From: Streptomyces sp. SID13031 | GTDB lineage: Bacteria; Actinomycetota; Actinomycetes; Propionibacteriales; Kribbellaceae | Assembly (NCBI RefSeq): GCF_010548305.1 | Contig: NZ_JAAGLV010000004.1 | Location: 62,001 to 126,000, forward strand | Length of the DNA stretch: 64,000 nt | Direction of reading: 5' to 3' | In this document: positions 59,859 to 64,000 of the stretch, piece after piece | Layout: each line of letters opens with the position of its first letter | Numbering within the stretch: the stretch's first letter is position 1 | Translations under genes and position numbers: made by a program | Notes under the pieces: generated by a model | What the model saw: the letters and a program-made list of their open reading frames with translations, nothing else | What the model was told of the DNA's origin: nothing | Database searches by the model: none

Positions 59859-61733
59859 TTACTGCCGGTCGGCTGGGCGGGTTCCGCGGTGGTCGACGAT
59901 GAATTTGAAGCCGTGGCGGGTGGTCCATTCGAGGGCGTCGTCGTTTAGGCGGTGTACTTGCCAGCCGCCGTGGGTTTTGACCCGGTGGCTGAATCGCCTT
60001 AGCGGGATGAGGTTGTCGGTGTTTGTTTGTTTTGGTGGGCCGTTGGGTTTGAAGGGTTTGATGTGGTCGAGGTCGGTGGCGTGGCTGCTTTCGCCGGTGC
60101 CGTAGATGAATTGTTCTGCTGGGTAGCGGAGTTTGATTCGTTCGCGGATGCGCTGGGGGATCTCGTAGGAGTCGGCGGAGAGCTTGTCGTGGAGGTCGAT
60201 GACGGGGCGGAGGGTGACGTGGCCGTGGCCGATGAGTTCTTCCAGTCGGGTGACCAGGACGGGGCCGAATCCTTCGACGCGCGCGACGCCTTCACCGGCG
60301 AGGAGGGTTTCGTCGGTGATGTGGAGGTAGAGCGTTGTTGGGTTCCCTGGCCGTCGGGCGGACTGGTTGTGGTCGGCGAGCTTCCCGATCAGCTCTCGGA
60401 GTGCTGCATTGCTCGGGTCGCGAGGTCCAGTGCAGGTGTCGGGCGGGGTGGAGGCTGCCTGCTCGTCGGTGCCAGGCATGTCGTCCCATGGCCAGCGCCC
60501 TGGGTGCGGATCCATTCGTGTCTCTTCCGGGGCAGAAGCACCAGAGGTGGAGGACGCTCTGGAGGCAGCGGCAGACGGCGCGACGGCCGAGGCTGCGGGT
60601 GGCGCGGGTTCGGTGGGCGCTGTGGGCGAGGCAGGCTGGGCAGGTCCAGCCGGCCGGGCGGGGGTGTCGCCCGTGGCACGCTCCGCGGAAGCTGCAGACG
60701 GCGCAGGGGCGTCGGATGCGGCACCGGTGGGTGGGACAGGCCCGGTGGGCGACGCAGGCACGGTGGGGGCCTCGCGTTCCATCGGGGCCGCGGGGCCGGT
60801 GGCGGTCTTGGGGGCGGTGGGAGCCCCGGGCTCGGTGGGAGCCCCGGGCTCGGTGGCGGCGCTGGGCTCGGTGGGAGCCCCGGGCTCGGTGGTGGCGCTG
60901 GGCTCGGTGGGAGCCCCGGACACGGTGGCGGCACCGGGGTTGGTGGGGTTTGTGGTGGTGAGGTGGTGGGCTATCTGGAGGAGGTCGGCGGCTTGGGCGG
61001 GGTCGGCGAGGATGCCGATGGCTCGGGCTCGGCGTTCGTCTATCGAGGTGGTGTCGCCGTGGGCGGCGAGGATGGCGGCGATCTGGTTCAGGGTGGCCTG
61101 GAGACGGATCACGTGGCCGGTGGCGGCTTTGATGAACAAGGTGGTGGTGCCGTGGTCGTCGGTGCGGCCGGCCCAGACTCCTCGTTCGCGGGCCTGTTCT
61201 TCGGCGCGGGCGCGGGCGGTGACGGGGTCTGCTTCCCAGAGGGCGGCTTTGACGATGTTGTGGAGCCGCAAGGTGCTGAGGCTGTCGACGATGTCTGCGA
61301 CGCGGCGGTCGACGATGCCGGCGGCTTCTTCGGACAGTTCCCTGCAGGCCGTCGCGATGTTGCAGGCTTTCCAGGCGGTGGCGTGGCCTGATTCGACCTG
61401 GGCCCAGATCCTGGGGAGGCGGTGGCGCAGGGCGAGGGCCTGGCCCATGTATTTGGCGGCCGAGGTGGTGGATCGGCCGATCATCACGCCGAACTCGGCC
61501 ACCGCGAACTCGGCGACGCTCGGGCAGCCGGTACCGCCGTAGACCCTGCTCTGTTCCCCGCCGGGAACCAGTTCGTGGTCGGAGACGGTCGCTGTGCCGG
61601 GATGGAGGTCGGCGAAGTGCAGGCCGTGGCGCAGTATCTCGACATCGATCCAGTTGCGCTGGACGTGCAGCTCACCGACCGAGGAGAGCGTCTCCCGGGC
61701 CGTGTACTCACTGACATCAACTGACTCGAACAT
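59859..61733 (-). CDS. DUF222–HNH endonuclease
   Basis: A 624-residue protein. The N-terminal DUF222 domain (residues 1–270) is followed by a long low-complexity Thr/Pro/Ala linker with many GAPTEP/GAPTAP repeats (~270–400), then a C-terminal HNH nuclease with ATDLDHIKPFKPNGPPKQTN and DNLIPLRRFSHRVKTHGGWQ. Proteins of this type are highly multiplied in Kribbella, Nocardioides and mycobacteria; a role in DNA rearrangement or mobile-element defence is suspected. The linker length is likely variable between strains. Confidence 0.85.
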   Translation of the reverse strand: MFESVDVSEYTARETLSSVGELHVQRNWIDVEILRHGLHFADLHPGTATVSDHELVPGGEQSRVYGGTGCPSVAEFAVAEFGVMIGRSTTSAAKYMGQALALRHRLPRIWAQVESGHATAWKACNIATACRELSEEAAGIVDRRVADIVDSLSTLRLHNIVKAALWEADPVTARARAEEQARERGVWAGRTDDHGTTTLFIKAATGHVIRLQATLNQIAAILAAHGDTTSIDERRARAIGILADPAQAADLLQIAHHLTTTNPTNPGAATVSGAPTEPSATTEPGAPTEPSAATEPGAPTEPGAPTAPKTATGPAAPMEREAPTVPASPTGPVPPTGAASDAPAPSAASAERATGDTPARPAGPAQPASPTAPTEPAPPAASAVAPSAAASRASSTSGASAPEETRMDPHPGRWPWDDMPGTDEQAASTPPDTCTGPRDPSNAALRELIGKLADHNQSARRPGNPTTLYLHITDETLLAGEGVARVEGFGPVLVTRLEELIGHGHVTLRPVIDLHDKLSADSYEIPQRIRERIKLRYPAEQFIYGTGESSHATDLDHIKPFKPNGPPKQTNTDNLIPLRRFSHRVKTHGGWQVHRLNDDALEWTTRHGFKFIVDHRGTRPADRQ

Positions 61734-61845
61734 GCATTCGATTCTATGTCATATTCGAACGCCCGCCAAATTGCGAGAGAGTGGCATCAAGAGGGAAAAC
61801 CCTTACAGGGCAGGAAATTAAGGGGTTCCCGGTGGTTCGGGTGGG

Positions 61846-62991
61846 TTAGCGCCCTTGGCTGTCTGGTTTGTGGTGTTTGTTGTGGGTGGGGGTGGCTTCG
61901 CCTTGGCCGGTGGTTGGTTGCTGGCTGCCTGGTTTTGGGGCGACTGCGCCGGAGGCGGGGGCCATGGCTGGGTCTGCGCCGGGGGTGCCGCCGTGGCGTT
62001 GCGGGGAGTTGCTCTGGGTCTGGGTCACCGGGCCTGAGTTGTTGTAGGCCAGCTGTACGCCGGTCATGCGGCCGGCCGGCGCTATCCCGTCGAAGGCGGC
62101 CGCGGACTCTGGTCCGCGGTGGTGGCCATCACCTGCTTCTTGAGTGGCGGTGGGCATCGGCACCGTGGTGTTGAGGCCGACGTGGACAGCCTTGGCCTGG
62201 GCTGCCTTCTGGGCGGCCAGGTCCGGAGTCTGCTGGGCAGCAGCAGCACCAGCAGCAGCGGCGGCGGTGGGTTGCGCGCCGCGGCCGGTCGGGTTCTGGC
62301 GGCGTTCGTTGTAGTCGGCGCGGAACTGCTCCGCCTTTCCCTTCGCGCTGTTCGCGCCGTCGCGTACGGCCTGGGTCCAGCGCGATGCGGTGTTCACCAC
62401 GTTCGCCACTCGCTGGCCCGCGGATTGGCGGGGTGGCTGTGCGGCCACGGCCGCTGCGGATACCCGCGCCTGGGCGAAGTGGTGTTGTGCCGCCTGCTCG
62501 ATACCGGCGCGCAGGGCTCCGCTCAGCTGGGAGTGGGAGAGCATGCTCAGATCCTGCTTGCTGACGCGGGAGTGGCCGATCCCTTGCCGTACGGCCGGGT
62601 CGATCCGCTTCACCTCACTCTTGGCCTGGGCGTAGGCCATCTGGAGAACGTGCTTGCCCTGGCGGATGTCCTTGCGCTCGGCCCGCCGGTTCGAGAGCTT
62701 CTTGAACGGGTTGCGGGTCCGCTGCGTCGCCGGGGTCGTCGCCTGGATCTGCGCGGCCGCCTGGGCGTTGAGTCGCTGGGCGAACCGCTCGTGGTCGGGG
62801 CCGTACAGGCCGTTGATATTGGCGTGCGCCAGGTGCTTCAGGTCGTTGCTGTTCAGCTTGGAGCGCCCGACGGCGGCCAGTACGGCCGGGTCCATCCGCT
62901 TCACGTCGCGCGCGGCCTGGGCGTACGCGGCCTTGAGTGTCCGGGTGCCTCGATTGGTCATCCGGCGCGGGGACGGGTTCGACAGGCTCAT
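61846..62991 (-). CDS. Hypothetical protein with a duplicated ~65-residue module
   Basis: A 381-residue basic protein. Residues 15–85 and 110–180 are two copies of one helical unit: the first has LKAAYAQAARDVKRMDPAVL, the second LQMAYAQAKSEVKRIDPAVR, each followed by a Ser/Leu-rich turn and an Ala/Gln-rich helix. The C-terminal half is Ala/Gln/Pro-rich and probably disordered. ATG 62991 has GGAG upstream. It lies 8 bases downstream of the next gene on the same strand and is probably co-transcribed with it. Function unknown; size and disordered tail could fit a secreted or scaffold role. Confidence 0.6.
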   Translation of the reverse strand: MSLSNPSPRRMTNRGTRTLKAAYAQAARDVKRMDPAVLAAVGRSKLNSNDLKHLAHANINGLYGPDHERFAQRLNAQAAAQIQATTPATQRTRNPFKKLSNRRAERKDIRQGKHVLQMAYAQAKSEVKRIDPAVRQGIGHSRVSKQDLSMLSHSQLSGALRAGIEQAAQHHFAQARVSAAAVAAQPPRQSAGQRVANVVNTASRWTQAVRDGANSAKGKAEQFRADYNERRQNPTGRGAQPTAAAAAGAAAAQQTPDLAAQKAAQAKAVHVGLNTTVPMPTATQEAGDGHHRGPESAAAFDGIAPAGRMTGVQLAYNNSGPVTQTQSNSPQRHGGTPGADPAMAPASGAVAPKPGSQQPTTGQGEATPTHNKHHKPDSQGR

Positions 62992-62999
62992 CGGATCTC

Positions 63000-63581
63000 C
63001 TAGTCGATGTAGACGGCGTAGTTGACCCCGACGGCCGTAGTCAGCGGCTCCTTGCTCGGCTTGGTGCTGTACAGCCGGTACTGCGCTCCCGGGCGCAGCC
63101 AGACCGCGAGGTGTCGACGCCCGGCGCCGGCACCCGGCTCCCACTCGTCATCGAACCCGTCAGCGCTGTCGTCGTTCACGTAGTCCGGCAGACCCCAGTA
63201 CTTCGTCGCGAGCGCGAGGTGCTCCGGCCAGTGCGCGTCCAGCCCGGCCTCGGCGGCGGCGAGGTCGTCGGGACCGATCTCGTACGCCGACCAGCCGCTG
63301 TCCGGGCAGTCTGAGAAGGCCAGGCCGGCGAAGACGATCATCGTGATCCCGCGGCCGGTCGTGAACCCCCACGAAACCATCGCGTCGTCGATCACTTCGC
63401 CGGGCTCGAGCGGCCACGGCTTCCAGCTGGTCGCGGCCATCACGCGGTGGACGAGCGCCCGGACCACTGCCTCGCCGGAATCGTCGTCGTCCGGTCCCGC
63501 GATCGGAGCCCAGTCGGCGATCTCGGCCAGAGCGGCGATCGCCAGCTCGTCCTCGTCCAGCGACCTGTCCTGCGTCTTCAT
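63000..63581 (-). CDS. Acidic hypothetical protein
   Basis: A 193-residue acidic protein (ELAIAALAEIADWAPIAGPD, GRGITMIVFAGLAFSDCPDS, AYEIGPDDLAAAEAGLDAHW). Composition and small size recall immunity proteins, but no family is recognised. Its ATG is at 63581. The basic duplicated-module gene starts 8 bases after its stop, so the two are an operon: an acidic protein followed by a basic one. Confidence 0.6.
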   Translation of the reverse strand: MKTQDRSLDEDELAIAALAEIADWAPIAGPDDDDSGEAVVRALVHRVMAATSWKPWPLEPGEVIDDAMVSWGFTTGRGITMIVFAGLAFSDCPDSGWSAYEIGPDDLAAAEAGLDAHWPEHLALATKYWGLPDYVNDDSADGFDDEWEPGAGAGRRHLAVWLRPGAQYRLYSTKPSKEPLTTAVGVNYAVYID

Positions 63582-63631
63582 CCGCGAGATTCCTTCCGTG
63601 CGTCACTGCGCGTCGACCACCGAAACCGTAG

Positions 63632-64000
<369 letters not shown>

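Noticed and set aside
60826..60945. Regular GGTGGGAGCCCCGGGCTC-type repeats as a possible CRISPR array
   Set aside because: Units are in frame within the DUF222–HNH gene, encode Thr/Pro/Ala repeats, have no unique spacers, and no cas genes are present.

Overview
The window is a 64 kb piece of a high-GC actinobacterial chromosome. GTG/TTG starts, very GC-rich third positions, the conserved run mfd – SurA-like lipoprotein – mazG – eno – ftsB – DUF501 – ppx, and gene types such as DUF222/HNH and AbiEi/DUF559 proteins suggest Propionibacteriales, most like Kribbella or Nocardioides. The genus is an inference from gene content and style, since no 16S gene is present.

Region by region. 1–7.4 kb is the conserved mfd-to-ppx block, interrupted between mazG and eno by a HAD-like gene, a LysR regulator and a KptA-type RNA 2'-phosphotransferase. 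Two 104-bp inverted-repeat elements (1984–2087 and 7348–7451) sit between convergent genes here and supply the last codons and stop of three of the four flanking genes. 7.4–17.4 kb holds a TetR/MFS efflux pair, a family 5 uracil-DNA glycosylase, ndh, a secreted GH92 mannosidase, a NarL-type two-component system, a two-ACT protein and def. 17.6–24.3 kb is bounded on the left by an intact tRNA-Leu(UAA) and on the right by a 50–55 bp copy of that tRNA's 3' part, the signature of an integrative element. Inside are a DddA-like DNA deaminase toxin, its Imm1-type immunity gene, a WXG100-sized helper, a recombinase-like small protein, a GntR switch with near-identical operators, an AT-richer two-helix membrane protein, and, surprisingly, purC.

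24.4–33 kb carries small enzymes and hypotheticals (GNAT, NTF2-like, DinB, DUF4118, Bax inhibitor-1, VOC, SGNH hydrolase), cystathionine beta-synthase, and two paralogous 31-residue membrane microproteins. 33–43 kb has a Baeyer-Villiger-type monooxygenase, a LarA homologue, a berberine-bridge FAD oxidase, a Tat-exported beta-propeller glycosidase divergent from its LacI regulator, an AbiEi/DUF559 gene bounded by 48-bp direct repeats, a phospholipase D protein and a phosphotransferase. 43–54 kb contains a nucleotidyltransferase, a CopB-type copper ATPase behind a CsoR-type operator, a quinone oxidoreductase divergent from an ArsR regulator, a FtsX/ATPase ABC pair, a histidine phosphatase, a nucleotide-pyrophosphohydrolase remnant and a DinB protein. 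54–64 kb has YCII, a methyltransferase, MsrA, a MocR/YczE divergent pair, TetR, a DUF222–HNH endonuclease, two unknown genes and the start of a cystathionine gamma-synthase.

Regulation is readable in several places: palindromes lie in the divergent or upstream regions of the TetR, GntR, LacI, ArsR, MocR and copper ATPase genes. The most unusual items are the GntR-controlled deaminase toxin module beside the tRNA, the gene-terminating inverted-repeat elements, the twin microproteins, and the direct-repeat-bounded AbiEi/DUF559 gene.
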